This document shows, piece after piece, positions 7,521 through 17,008 of a DNA stretch of 51,291 nt. The first letter of the stretch is position 1. Each line of letters begins with the position of its first letter. The DNA comes from Bradyrhizobium tropiciagri. GTDB lineage: Bacteria; Pseudomonadota; Alphaproteobacteria; Rhizobiales; Xanthobacteraceae. The stretch is taken from positions 1-51,291 of the forward strand of contig NZ_LFLZ01000065.1 of the NCBI RefSeq assembly GCF_001189845.1, read 5' to 3'. The position numbers and the translations under genes are program-made. A model generated the notes under the pieces. The model was not told the origin of the DNA, searched no databases, and saw only the letters and a list, made by a program, of their open reading frames with translations.

Positions 7521-9388
7521 CAACTGCATCCCTGCGTCTGGCGCTGGTGGGCGCGCCGAACACCGGCAAGACGTCGCTGTTCAACAGCCTGACCGGCAGC
7601 CGCCAGAAGGTCGCCAATTATCCGGGCGTCACGGTCGAGCGCAAATCCGGCGGCTTCGTCACGCCCGAGGGCCGCAGCGTCACCGTGCTCGACTTGCCCG
7701 GCACCTATTCGTTGCGCGGCCGCAGCCCGGACGAGGAGATCACCCGCGACATCGTGCTCGGCCGCTTGGACGGCGAGGCGGTGCCCGATCTGATGCTCTG
7801 CGTCGCGGACGCCACCAATCTGCGGCTGACCCTGCGGCTGGTGCTCGAGCTGAAGCGCGTCGCCGGCCGATGATGCTGGTGCTCAACATGATCGACATCG
7901 CAAAGCGCCGCGGCGTGACGATCGATCTCGACCGGATGTCGCAGGAGCTCGGCCTGCCGATCGTGACCTCGGTCGCGGTCCGCAAGGGCGGCGTCGACGA
8001 ACTCTTGAAGCGGACCGACGAATTCCTGGCGAAGTCGCACGAGGCGGCGGCCAGCGAGTGGACGACGCCGACGATTGCCGACCTCAAGGCTGCGCAGCGC
8101 GAGGCGGACCGCATCATCGCGGCAGTGGTGACGCTGCCGACCAAGCCGGACACGCTGACCAACCGGATCGATTCGGTCGTGCTGCATCCGATCTGGGGTC
8201 TCGTGATCCTGGCCGTAATCCTGTTCGTGATGTTCCAGGCGGTGTTCACCTGGGCGCAGCCGGCGATGGAGCTATTGTCGGACGGCTTCGCCGCACTCGG
8301 GCAGTTGATCCATGACGTGATGCCCGAAGGCTGGGGCCTGCTGCAGAGCTTCCTGCAGAACGGCCTGATCTCGGGCGTCGGCAGCGTCATCGTGTTCCTG
8401 CCGCAGATCATCATCATCTTCCTGTTCATCCTGCTGCTGGAAGATTTCGGCTACATGGCGCGCGCCGCGTTCCTGATGGACCGCATCATGGGGGGCGCCG
8501 GGCTGCATGGCCGCGCCTTCATTCCGTTGCTGTCGAGCTTCGCCTGCGCCATTCCCGGCATCATGGCGACGCGGGTGATCGACAATCGCCGCGACCGCCT
8601 GACCACGATCCTGATCGCGCCGTTGATGACCTGCTCGGCGCGCATTCCGGTCTACACGCTGATCATCTCGGCCTTCGTTCCGGCGACCACGCTGTGGGGC
8701 TTCGTCAATCTGCAGGGGCTCGTGATGTTCGGGCTCTACGCCGCAGGGATCACCAGCGCGCTGACGGTCTCGGCGATCGCAAAGTTCTTCCTGTGGCGCG
8801 ACCATGCGCCGGCGCCGTTCATGCTGGAACTGCCCGACTACAAGATGCCGCGGCTGAAGAGCATCGCGATCGGCGTGTTCACCCGCGCCAAGATGTTCCT
8901 GTATCGCGCCGGCACCACGATCCTCTCGATGATGGTGCTGATCTGGTTCCTGGCTTCGTTCCCGCAGGCGCCGGCCGGCGCCGAGACCGGCGATCAACTA
9001 CAGCTTTGCGGCGATGATCGGCCATGCGCTCGAGCCGCTGCTGCGGCCGATCGGCTTCAACTGGCAGATCGCGGTGGCGTTGATCCCAGGCATGGCGGCG
9101 CGCGAGGTCGCGGTCGCGGCGCTCGGCACCGTCTATTCGATCGAGGGCGGCAAGGAAGCGGCCGATCAGATCGGCCAGGTGCTGGCGCAGAAATGGACGC
9201 TGGCGACCGCGCTGTCGCTCCTGGTCTGGTACATCTTCGCCCCGCAATGCGCCTCGACGCTGGCGGTGATCCGCCGCGAGACCGGCGGCGCGAAATGGAT
9301 GGTGGTGACGTTCCTCTACATGCTCGCGCTGGCCTATGTCGCGAGCTTCCTGACCTTCAACCTGGCGCAGGCGTTGGGACTGCATTAG
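7517..9388 (+). pseudogene. feoB: FeoB Fe2+ transporter GTPase, interrupted by two frameshifts as read
   Basis: The pieces together cover a normal-length FeoB of about 620 residues, the inner-membrane Fe2+ permease. Piece 1 (7517-7873) has G1 GAPNTGKTS and G3 DLPGTYSL. It then runs into TGA where the family continues RP-MMLVLNMID; one base is missing near 7864-7868. Piece 2 (7870 to about 8985) carries G4 NMID and most membrane helices (GYMARAAFLMDR, SSFACAIPGIMATR). Near 8986 the frame shifts back to the first frame (PAINYSFAAMIGH), consistent with loss of two bases from a C run or gain of one. Piece 3 reaches the stop at 9388 with the second gate motif (IPGMAAREV). Nothing else is eroded, so sequence error is a serious possibility. 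Confidence 0.88.
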
Positions 9389-9500
9389 ACGGAGGATTGA
9401 GTTCCGTCATACCAGCCAGGGGTCGCAACGGGTACAATGGGTCGAACGAGGAAGTAGACTTCATTCGAAGCGCATCACGCGCTTCCTGCGGGACCACGCT

Positions 9501-12251
9501 ATGTCGACGTTCGGCCTGGAGCGGGTATTTTCGCCGCGAAGCATCGCGGTGGTCGGCGGCAGCCCACGCCCGTCGTCGCTCGGCGCGGCGGTGCTCCGGA
9601 ATATCAAAACGAGCGGCTTCGCCGGCAAGCTCGGCGTCGTCAACCGGCACTATGCCGACGTCGATGGCGCGCCGACCGTTCCCGACCTGAAGTCGCTGCC
9701 GTTCACGCCGGACCTCGTCGTCATCAGCGCACCGGCGGCTGCGGTTCCCCAGATCGTGGCGGAAGCAGGCGCCGCCGGCGTTGCCGGTGCGGCGATCCTG
9801 TCGGCCGGTCTCGGTCATGGCGTGGGCTCGCTCGCGGAGATCGTGGAGCAGACGGCGCGGCGGCACGGCATGCGCCTGATCGGGCCGAATTGCCTCGGTG
9901 TCATGGTGCCGCGCGTCAAGCTCAATGCGAGCTTCGCCTCGCATCAGCCGTCCGATGGGCATGTCGCGCTGATCTCGCAGTCCGGCGCGGTCGCGTCGGC
10001 GATGATCGAGTGGGCGGCGGAGCGGCGGCTCGGCTTCTCCGGCATCGCCTCGATCGGCGACCAGCTCGACGTGGACGTCGCCGACCTGCTCGATTACTTC
10101 GCGCTCGACGATCATACCAACGCGATCCTGATCTACCTCGAAGCGGTCAAGGACGCGCGCAAGTTCATGTCGGCGGCGCGCGCCGCGGCACGCATGAAGC
10201 CGGTCGTCATTGTCAAATCGGGGCGGATGGCGGAGGGGGCGAAGGCAGCCGCGACCCATACCGGCGCGCTGGCCGGCTCCGATGCGGTCTATGACGCCGC
10301 GTTCCGCCGCGCCGGCATGCTGCGCGTCTACGACCTTCGCCAGCTCTTCGATTGTGCCGAACTGCTCGGCCGCGGCTTCGTGCCGCGCGGCAACCGGCTG
10401 GCGATCCTGACCAATGGCGGCGGCCTCGGTATCCTCGCGACCGACCGGCTGGCCGAGCTCGGCGGCGTTCCCGCGACGCTTGCGACCGAGACGATCGAAC
10501 GGCTCGACAAGATGCTGCCGACAGGCTGGTCGTGCGCCAATCCGGTCGACATCGCCGGCGATGCCGACGCCGCCCGCTACGTGGTGGCGCTCAACGCGCT
10601 GCTCGACGACGCGAACAGCGACGCCGTCCTGGTCGCAAATGTCGAGACGGCGGTGGCACCGGCCGTGGGTATTGCGGAAGCGGTTGCGCAATGCGTGCGC
10701 GATCGCCGGTCAAAACGGAGTGCGGTCGCCGCGCTGGTGCTGGCGGCCTGGGTCGGCGCCGACGAGCGCACCGGCGCGATCTTCGAGGCGGCGCGGATTC
10801 CGCACTTCCCGACCGAGGACGATGCGGTCCGCGCCTTCATGTATCTGGTACGCTATCGCGAGGCCTCCACGGCGCTCGCCGCGACCCCGCCCGGCGTCGC
10901 GTCGGTGTTCACGCCGGAGACGGCGGCGGCGCGGCACGTCGTCGTGAAAGCGTTGTCGGAGGGACGGGCGTGGCTCGATCCAGCCGAGGTCGTCGCCCTG
11001 TTCGAGGCCTATCGTATTCCGATCGTGACGACGCTCGTCGCCGACACTTCCGAGGACGCCGGTGCGAAGGCGGCGCCGTTCCTCGCCGAAGGGCATGCCA
11101 TCGTGGTCAGGGTGTTCTCGCGCGACATCAGGCACGCGTCCGATGTCGGCGGGGTGATCCTCGACCTGCGCACCAAAGATAGTGTCGTCGAAGCCGCCAG
11201 GACAGTGCTGGAACGCGCACGCAGCGCGCGGCCCGATGCCACCCTGCAGGGCGTGACGATCCAGCCGATGATCGTGCGGCGTGCTGCGCGCGAACTGATC
11301 CTCGGCATTGCCGACGATCCGACCTTCGGTCCGGTGATCGTGTTCGGCCGCGGCGGTCCGGCGGTCGAGGTGATCAACGACAAGGCGCTGGCGCTGCCGC
11401 CGCTTGACATGAATCTCGCCCATGAGCTGGTCGGACGCACGCGCGTCTCGCGGCTGCTCGGCGGCTATGGCGACGTGCCGGCTGTCCCACCCGATGTGGT
11501 GCCGCTCACCCTCGTCAAGCTGGCGCAGATGGCCGCCGACATTCCCGAGGTCGCCGGGCTCGATATCAATCCGATGCTGGCGGACGAGAGCGGCGTGCTC
11601 GCGCTCGATGCGCGCGTCGCGATCCGCAAGCCTGCGCGGCTGTTCGCCGGTCAGACCCGGCTCGCGGTCAGGCCCTATCCCTCGCAATGGGAGGGCGAGC
11701 TTGCGTTACGCGATGGCTCGCACGTCACGGTGCGCCCGATGCGGCCGGAGGACGAGCCGATGGTCGAGGCGTTCTTTCGGCGCGTCACCGCCGAAGATCT
11801 CAGGCTGCGCTTCTTCCACGCCATGAAGGAGTTCTCGCACGCCTTCATCGCGCGCCTCACGCAGCTCGATTATGCCCGCGCGATGGCATTTGTGGCGCTC
11901 GATCCAACCACCGGCGAGATGATGGGCGCAGTCCGGCTGCATTCGGACTCGCTGTACGAGAACGCCGAATACGCGATCCTGCTGCAATCCGATCTCAAGG
12001 GCAAAGGCCTTGGCTGGGCGCTGATGCAGCTCCTGATCCACTATGCGCAGTCGGAGGGACTGAAGCGCCTGTCCGGCCAGGTGCTGACCGAGAACACCAC
12101 GATGATCGGGATGTGCCGCGATCTCGGCTTCACCGTCACGATGGATCCGGAGGATCACAGCATCGTCGACGTCGTGCTCGACCTCCGCAAGCCGGGAGTC
12201 GCTGCGGTCGGCTCGGATATCCTGATCCGGCCGCCGGCGGCTGGCCGCTGA
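9501..12251 (+). CDS. Bifunctional acyl-CoA synthetase (NDP-forming)-like / GNAT protein, Pat-type lysine acetyltransferase
   Basis: 916 residues with the domain order of bacterial Pat proteins. CoA-binding Rossmann domain at 1-130 (SIAVVGGSPRPSSLG), succinyl-CoA-ligase-like domains to about 460 with His253 in ATHTGALAG, ATP-grasp domain at about 470-710, and a C-terminal GNAT domain from about 733 with the acetyl-CoA loop LKGKGLGWALM at about 830. Pat enzymes acetylate the catalytic lysine of AMP-forming acyl-CoA synthetases and switch them off. The synthetase part keeps a His at the position phosphorylated in true ADP-forming enzymes, so residual ligase activity cannot be excluded. ATG start with GGGA upstream; single gene, convergent with sdhB. 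Confidence 0.88.
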   Translation: MSTFGLERVFSPRSIAVVGGSPRPSSLGAAVLRNIKTSGFAGKLGVVNRHYADVDGAPTVPDLKSLPFTPDLVVISAPAAAVPQIVAEAGAAGVAGAAILSAGLGHGVGSLAEIVEQTARRHGMRLIGPNCLGVMVPRVKLNASFASHQPSDGHVALISQSGAVASAMIEWAAERRLGFSGIASIGDQLDVDVADLLDYFALDDHTNAILIYLEAVKDARKFMSAARAAARMKPVVIVKSGRMAEGAKAAATHTGALAGSDAVYDAAFRRAGMLRVYDLRQLFDCAELLGRGFVPRGNRLAILTNGGGLGILATDRLAELGGVPATLATETIERLDKMLPTGWSCANPVDIAGDADAARYVVALNALLDDANSDAVLVANVETAVAPAVGIAEAVAQCVRDRRSKRSAVAALVLAAWVGADERTGAIFEAARIPHFPTEDDAVRAFMYLVRYREASTALAATPPGVASVFTPETAAARHVVVKALSEGRAWLDPAEVVALFEAYRIPIVTTLVADTSEDAGAKAAPFLAEGHAIVVRVFSRDIRHASDVGGVILDLRTKDSVVEAARTVLERARSARPDATLQGVTIQPMIVRRAARELILGIADDPTFGPVIVFGRGGPAVEVINDKALALPPLDMNLAHELVGRTRVSRLLGGYGDVPAVPPDVVPLTLVKLAQMAADIPEVAGLDINPMLADESGVLALDARVAIRKPARLFAGQTRLAVRPYPSQWEGELALRDGSHVTVRPMRPEDEPMVEAFFRRVTAEDLRLRFFHAMKEFSHAFIARLTQLDYARAMAFVALDPTTGEMMGAVRLHSDSLYENAEYAILLQSDLKGKGLGWALMQLLIHYAQSEGLKRLSGQVLTENTTMIGMCRDLGFTVTMDPEDHSIVDVVLDLRKPGVAAVGSDILIRPPAAGR

Positions 12252-12279
12252 AAACAGCGCCAGCCGTATTCGGGTCGGA

Positions 12280-13065
12280 TCAGATCTGGCGTTCGACCAT
12301 CTTGAACTTGAGCTCGGCGATCGCCTCGGAGGGATTGAGGCCCTTCGGGCACGCCTTGGCGCAGTTCATGATGGTGTGGCAGCGATAGAGGCGGAACGGA
12401 TCCTCGAGATTGTCGAGCCGCTCGCCGGTCGCTTCATCGCGGGAATCGGTGACCCAGCGCGTTGCCTGTAGCAGCGCGGCGGGGCCGAGGAAGCGTTCGC
12501 TGTTCCACCAGTAGCTCGGGCATGAGGTCGAGCAGCAGGCGCACAGGATGCACTCGTAGAGACCGTCGAGCTTCTCGCGATCCTCGTGGCTCTGCCTCCA
12601 CTCCTTCTGCGGCGTCGGCGTCGTGGTCTTCAGCCACGGCTCGATCGAGGCATACTGGGCGTAGAAATTGGTCAGGTCGGGGACCAGGTCCTTGACGACA
12701 GGCTGGTGCGGCAGCGGATTGACCTTCACCGCGCCGCCGGCGCCGACGTCGTGCATCGACTTGGTGCAGGCCAGCGTGTTCTGGCCGTCGATGTTCATCG
12801 CGCAGGAGCCGCAGACGCCTTCGCGGCAGGAGCGGCGGAAGGTCAGCGTCGGGTCGACGTGGTTCTTGATCCAGATCAGACCGTCGAGCACCATCGGACC
12901 GCAATCATGGGTGTCGACATAGTAGGTGTCGACGCTCGGATTTTTGCCGTCGTCCGGGTTCCAACGATACACCCGGAATTCGCGGGTCTCGGTGGCGCCG
13001 GCCGGCTTCGGCCAGGTCTTGCCGCCGGAAATCTTCGAATTCTTCGGAAGTGCGAATTCAACCAT
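12280..13065 (-). CDS. sdhB: Succinate dehydrogenase iron-sulfur subunit
   Basis: 261 residues, full length. The 2Fe-2S domain has Cys80, Cys85, Cys88 and Cys100 (SCREGVCGSCAMNIDG). The C-terminal ferredoxin domain has CILCACC-SxxCP for the 4Fe-4S centre (Cys172, 175, 178) and CHTIMNCAKACPKGLNP for the 3Fe-4S centre (Cys229, 235, 239). It passes electrons from the SdhA flavin to quinone at the SdhC/SdhD membrane anchor. It is the last gene of the sdhCDAB operon, 18 bases after sdhA, and ends 28 bases from the convergent Pat-type gene. Confidence 0.97.
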   Translation of the reverse strand: MVEFALPKNSKISGGKTWPKPAGATETREFRVYRWNPDDGKNPSVDTYYVDTHDCGPMVLDGLIWIKNHVDPTLTFRRSCREGVCGSCAMNIDGQNTLACTKSMHDVGAGGAVKVNPLPHQPVVKDLVPDLTNFYAQYASIEPWLKTTTPTPQKEWRQSHEDREKLDGLYECILCACCSTSCPSYWWNSERFLGPAALLQATRWVTDSRDEATGERLDNLEDPFRLYRCHTIMNCAKACPKGLNPSEAIAELKFKMVERQI

Positions 13066-13083
13066 GCTTGCTCGCCTTCGTTC

Positions 13084-14925
13084 TCAGTAGACCCGCGCCT
13101 TCGGCGGGATGTACTGCACGTCATTGGTCATCGTGTAGCTGTGCACCGGACGGTACTCGATCGCGGTCTTGCCGGCCGGATCGATCCAGGTCAGCGTGTG
13201 CTTCATCCAGTCCTTGTCGTTGCGGTCCGGGAAGTCCTCGCGCGCATGCGCGCCGCGGCTCTCGGTGCGGTTCGCCGCCGAATCCATCGTCACGACCGCC
13301 TGCACGATCAGATTGTCGAATTCCAGCGTCTCGACCAGGTCGGAATTCCACACCAGCGAGCGGTCCGAGACCGAGATATCGCCGACGCCGCCATAGACCT
13401 TGTGGATCAGGTTCTGGCCTTCCTGCAGCACGTCGCCGGTGCGGAACACCGCGCAATTGTTCTGCATCACATGCTGCATGCTGTCGCGCAGCTTCGCGGT
13501 CGGTGTGCCACCGGAGGCGTGGCGGAAGCGATCGAGCCGGCCGAGCGCGAGATCGGCCGAATCCTTCGGCAGTTCCGGCTGCTTGGCGTTTGCCGTCAGC
13601 TTGTCGGCCAGCCGCAGCGCGGCGGCGCGGCCGAACACCACGAGGTCGATCAGCGAGTTGGAGCCGAGGCGGTTGGCGCCATGCACCGAGACGCAGGCCG
13701 CTTCGCCGATCGCCATCAGGCCCGGCACCACCGAATTGTCGTCGCCGTTGCGCTTGGTCAGCACCTCGGCGTGATAGTTCGTGGCAATGCCGCCCATGTT
13801 GTAGTGCACGGTCGGCACGATCGGGATCGGCTCGCGGGTGACGTCGACATTGGCGAAGATCTTCGCCGATTCCGAGATGCCCGGCAGCCGCTCATGCAGC
13901 ACCTTCGGATCGAGGTGATCGAGGTGCAGGAAGATGTGATCCTTCTTCTTGCCGACGCCGCGGCCCTCGCGGATCTCGATCGTCATCGCGCGCGAGACGA
14001 CGTCGCGCGAGGCGAGGTCCTTGGCCGACGGAGCGTAGCGCTCCATGAAGCGCTCGCCCTCGGAGTTGACGAGATAGCCGCCTTCGCCGCGGGCGCCCTC
14101 GGTGACGAGACAGCCCGAGCCGTAGATGCCGGTCGGATGGAACTGGACGAACTCCATGTCCTGCAGCGGCAGGCCGGCGCGCAGCACCATGCCGCCGCCG
14201 TCGCCGGTGCAGGTGTGCGCCGAGGTGCAGGACGCATAGGCGCGGCCATAGCCGCCGGTCGCAAGGATCGTGGTCTGGGCGCGGAAGCGATGCAGCGTGC
14301 CGTCGTCGAGCTTGAGCGCGATCACGCCGCGGCAGACGCCCTGGTCGTCCATGATCAGGTCGATGGCGAAGAATTCGATGAAGAACTCGGCCGAATGCCG
14401 CAGCGACTGGCCATACATCGTGTGCAGCATGGCGTGACCGGTGCGGTCGGCGGCGGCGCAGGTGCGCTGCGCCTGGCCCTTGCCGTAGTCCATGGTCATG
14501 CCGCCGAACGGGCGCTGATAGATCTTGCCGTCTTCGGTGCGCGAGAACGGCACGCCCCAATGCTCGAGCTCGTAGACCGCGTCGGGCGCATTGCGCACCA
14601 TGTATTCGATCGCGTCCTGGTCGCCGAGCCAGTCCGACCCCTTCACGGTGTCGTACATGTGCCAGCGCCAGTCGTCCTGATGCATGTTGCCGAGCGAAGC
14701 CGAGATGCCGCCCTGCGCCGCAACCGTGTGCGAGCGGGTCGGGAACACCTTGGTGATGCAGGCGGTGCGCAGTCCCGCTTCCGAGCAGCCGACCACGGCG
14801 CGCAGGCCCGCGCCGCCGGCGCCGACCACGACAACGTCGTAGGTGTGGTCCTGGATCGGATAGGCCTTGCCGTTCGTGGCCGGGCCACTGCCGTTGGTGG
14901 CCTTGCCGTTACCTTCACCGGCCAT
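13084..14925 (-). CDS. sdhA: Succinate dehydrogenase flavoprotein subunit
   Basis: 613 residues. FAD-binding motif DVVVVGAGGAGL at 30-41; His66 in SHTVAAQGG is the covalent FAD attachment site; catalytic-region signatures QFHPTGIYGSG and REPIPIVPTVHYNMGG are intact. An N-terminal extension of about 20 residues is rich in Gly, Asn and Thr (GNGKATNGSGPATNGK), which looks like a low-complexity addition before the usual start. It oxidises succinate to fumarate on the cytoplasmic face. Starts three bases after the sdhD stop. The large plus-strand open frame across sdhA and sdhB is a high-GC shadow. Confidence 0.97.
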   Translation of the reverse strand: MAGEGNGKATNGSGPATNGKAYPIQDHTYDVVVVGAGGAGLRAVVGCSEAGLRTACITKVFPTRSHTVAAQGGISASLGNMHQDDWRWHMYDTVKGSDWLGDQDAIEYMVRNAPDAVYELEHWGVPFSRTEDGKIYQRPFGGMTMDYGKGQAQRTCAAADRTGHAMLHTMYGQSLRHSAEFFIEFFAIDLIMDDQGVCRGVIALKLDDGTLHRFRAQTTILATGGYGRAYASCTSAHTCTGDGGGMVLRAGLPLQDMEFVQFHPTGIYGSGCLVTEGARGEGGYLVNSEGERFMERYAPSAKDLASRDVVSRAMTIEIREGRGVGKKKDHIFLHLDHLDPKVLHERLPGISESAKIFANVDVTREPIPIVPTVHYNMGGIATNYHAEVLTKRNGDDNSVVPGLMAIGEAACVSVHGANRLGSNSLIDLVVFGRAAALRLADKLTANAKQPELPKDSADLALGRLDRFRHASGGTPTAKLRDSMQHVMQNNCAVFRTGDVLQEGQNLIHKVYGGVGDISVSDRSLVWNSDLVETLEFDNLIVQAVVTMDSAANRTESRGAHAREDFPDRNDKDWMKHTLTWIDPAGKTAIEYRPVHSYTMTNDVQYIPPKARVY

Positions 14926-14928
14926 GGG

Positions 14929-15321
14929 TCAAACTCCCGATGACAATTTGAGAATTGCGTAGATCGAGGCCATGGCGACCGCGACGCAGAAGAAGTTGTT
15001 GGCCATCACGCTGGCGATCTTCAACTTCTCATTGTGGATGTAGTCTTCAATCACGACCTGCATGCCGATCTTCATGTGCCAGGTGCTGGCGATGATGAAG
15101 AGCAGCAGGATGATGGCGATCGGGATGGAGCCGAGGATCTGGGCGGCGCCAGCATGGTTGCGGCCTATCAGCATGATGACCACGACGACCACCGGGACGA
15201 TCAGCAGCGTCATCGCGACCGCGGTGAGGCGCTGGCGCCAGAAATCGGAGGTGCCGGAATGCGAGGCGCCGAGATTGCGGACGCGCGCCAGCGGCGTGCG
15301 CATCGAGGAGGGGCCGCTCAT
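14929..15321 (-). CDS. sdhD: Succinate dehydrogenase membrane anchor subunit
   Basis: 130 residues with three predicted helices (about 32-52, 60-80 and 100-124). His82 in ASTWHMKIGMQVVIEDYIH fits the haem b ligand and the motif is typical for SdhD. The N-terminus MRTPLARVRNLGASHSG is characteristic of alphaproteobacterial SdhD. It overlaps sdhC by four bases (ATGA), so the anchor subunits are translationally coupled, giving equal amounts for the cytochrome b complex. Confidence 0.95.
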   Translation of the reverse strand: MSGPSSMRTPLARVRNLGASHSGTSDFWRQRLTAVAMTLLIVPVVVVVIMLIGRNHAGAAQILGSIPIAIILLLFIIASTWHMKIGMQVVIEDYIHNEKLKIASVMANNFFCVAVAMASIYAILKLSSGV

Positions 15322-15716
15322 CGTCCACCTCCAACAGCGTAGGCAATGATCCAGATCAGCATGGTCAGCGCGATGCCGGCGACCAGCGCGCCCCAGGTCA
15401 GGGCTTCGCGCTCATTGGCCTTGAAGCCGTAGCCGAGGTCCCAGACGAAATGGCGGATGCCGCTGCACAGATGGTGCATCAGCGCCCAAGTGTAGCCGAA
15501 CACGATCAGCTTGCCGATCGCGCTGCCGGTGAAGGCCTGCACATTGGCGTAGGCGGTGGGGCCGGAGGCGGCGGCGATCAGCCACCAGGCCAGCAGCAGG
15601 GTGCCGAAATAGAGGGCCAAACCTGTTGCGCGGTGGACGATGGACAGCGCCATCGTCAGCGTCCACCGGTAGGTCTGCAAATGGGGTGAAAGCGGTCGTT
15701 CGATCCTGGCGGTCAT
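15318..15716 (-). CDS. sdhC: Succinate dehydrogenase cytochrome b556 subunit
   Basis: 132 residues, three helices. The N-terminal RPLSPHLQTYRWTLTMALSI is the SdhC signature (quinone-site Ser and Arg in SIVHRATG), and HHLCSGIRHFVWD at 81-93 carries the haem ligand His82. First gene of sdhCDAB; the operon promoter should lie in the 229 AT-richer bases above 15716, where a TGGTATACCA palindrome is found. Confidence 0.95.
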   Translation of the reverse strand: MTARIERPLSPHLQTYRWTLTMALSIVHRATGLALYFGTLLLAWWLIAAASGPTAYANVQAFTGSAIGKLIVFGYTWALMHHLCSGIRHFVWDLGYGFKANEREALTWGALVAGIALTMLIWIIAYAVGGGR

Positions 15717-15876
15717 CGGCGGGCTTTATGATGTGAGGGACCGCGCCCGGCCCATCGGGGAACGCGGTAGAGGAGTTCTATTTACGGACTAGGATCAGCC
15801 CGCGCAACGGCCAAATAGCCTTCGGTCGAACCGAAGTTCATTGTTAGACTTGCCGAATTCTGGTTGATCCGCAGTT

Positions 15877-15886
15877 TGGTATACCA
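15877..15886. promoter_or_regulatory. Candidate GntR-type operator upstream of sdhC
   Basis: TGGTATACCA is a perfect palindrome 161 bases upstream of the sdhC ATG, in the region between sdhC and the LysR gene. FadR/GntR-family regulators bind TTGGTATACCAA-like sites. No GntR gene is in the window. A second small inverted repeat, CTTCGGT-CGA-ACCGAAG, is at 15820-15836. Confidence 0.3.
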
Positions 15887-15945
15887 GATGCAAGCATCGG
15901 TGAACAAAGAAATGAATCGATCGTCCGCAACATCGGCTGGCGTGT

Positions 15946-16866
15946 TCACTGACGCGCAGACGGAGCCCGGAAGGCATCGGTTTTGCCCCATTGTTCCACC
16001 AGATAGTCGACGAATGCCCTGATCTTAGGCGATGCGAGGCGTGACGGCTGGAGCATCAGATGCAGTGGCGTCGGGGCCGGCTCATGATCCAATAGTAGCC
16101 GTCGCAGGCGGCCGCTCGAAAGATCGGACTGCACCTGCCACGACGGCACGCGAACGACGCCCGCACCATCCCGCGCCGCAGCAACCAGCGCGTCGAGGCT
16201 ATTCATCCAGAGCCGACCGGATATGCGGAATTTGCGACCCGTCTTCGAGCTGTCGGCAAAACGCCACGCGGCGCTGCCGGGCGAATCGGAAAACACCAGG
16301 CAGTCGTGACCCGCAAGATCGTCCGGCGTGTGTGGTTCGCCGCGTCGCGCCAGATAGTCCGGCGCCGCGCACACGATCATCTGCAGGTCGGTGAGCTTGC
16401 GCGTGACGAGCTGCGAGTCGCGCAAGCGGCCGATGCGGACAGCGAGATGGATGTCCTCCTCGACCATATCGACAGCGCGGTCGATCAACAGCAGGTCGAC
16501 GGAGATTGCCGGATAGCGGCGCAGAAACTCGACCAGCATCGGTGCGATCACCAGCCGCCCGACCAGGCTCGGTGAACTCAGCCGAATCCGGCCCGACGGC
16601 TGATGCGGGTCGCGCGCCAGCGCCGCCTCGATCTCCCTCATCTCGCCAAGAATCGATTTCGCGCGCTCGTAGAGAATTTGGCCATCGTCGGTCAGCGCGA
16701 GCCGGCGCGTGGTGCGCAGCAGCAGGCGGGTGCCGAAATGCTCTTCAAGCGCGCTGATCTGGCGGCTCACCGAGGTCAGCGAGCTCGGCAACGCGCGCGC
16801 CGCCGCCGACAGGCTACCGGTCTCGACCGCGCGGACAAACGCTGCCATCGCCGCAAGCTGGTCCAA
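15946..16866 (-). CDS. LysR-family transcriptional regulator
   Basis: 306 residues from a TTG start at 16866 (LDQLAAMAAFVRAVE, preceded by AAGGA seven bases upstream). The frame extends further, to 16929, but that stretch has no family match. Winged helix at about 5-65 (GSLSAAARALPSSLTSVSRQISALEEHFGTRL split over helix-turn-helix) and a substrate domain resembling the CrgA/DmlR subgroup (GRIRLSSPSLVGRLVIAPML, VVRVPSWQV). It diverges from the TauE/SafE permease gene, with 142 bases between starts, the usual arrangement for a LysR regulator and its target. The inducer is unknown. Confidence 0.88.
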   Translation of the reverse strand: MDQLAAMAAFVRAVETGSLSAAARALPSSLTSVSRQISALEEHFGTRLLLRTTRRLALTDDGQILYERAKSILGEMREIEAALARDPHQPSGRIRLSSPSLVGRLVIAPMLVEFLRRYPAISVDLLLIDRAVDMVEEDIHLAVRIGRLRDSQLVTRKLTDLQMIVCAAPDYLARRGEPHTPDDLAGHDCLVFSDSPGSAAWRFADSSKTGRKFRISGRLWMNSLDALVAAARDGAGVVRVPSWQVQSDLSSGRLRRLLLDHEPAPTPLHLMLQPSRLASPKIRAFVDYLVEQWGKTDAFRAPSARQ

Positions 16867-17008
16867 GCTAGATCCTTCCGCATTTCGCAAGAGAGCCTGC
16901 TCAACAGCATAGATACTCCCGAATCTCAAAAGGGGCTATTCCTCTGGCGAACAGTCTCAAGACGGCGCCAATACCAAACGTGTGGCGCCAAACACTGCAC
17001 CAAGGGAC

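Noticed and set aside
7870..9690. 606-residue single gene call from 7870 to 9690
   Set aside because: Only the first 370 or so residues are FeoB; the rest is out of frame and overlaps the Pat-type gene start.
12586..14943. 785-residue open frame on the plus strand over sdhA and sdhB
   Set aside because: Exactly antisense to two complete, conserved genes; composition (His/Asp/Arg-rich, no motif) is the usual high-GC shadow.
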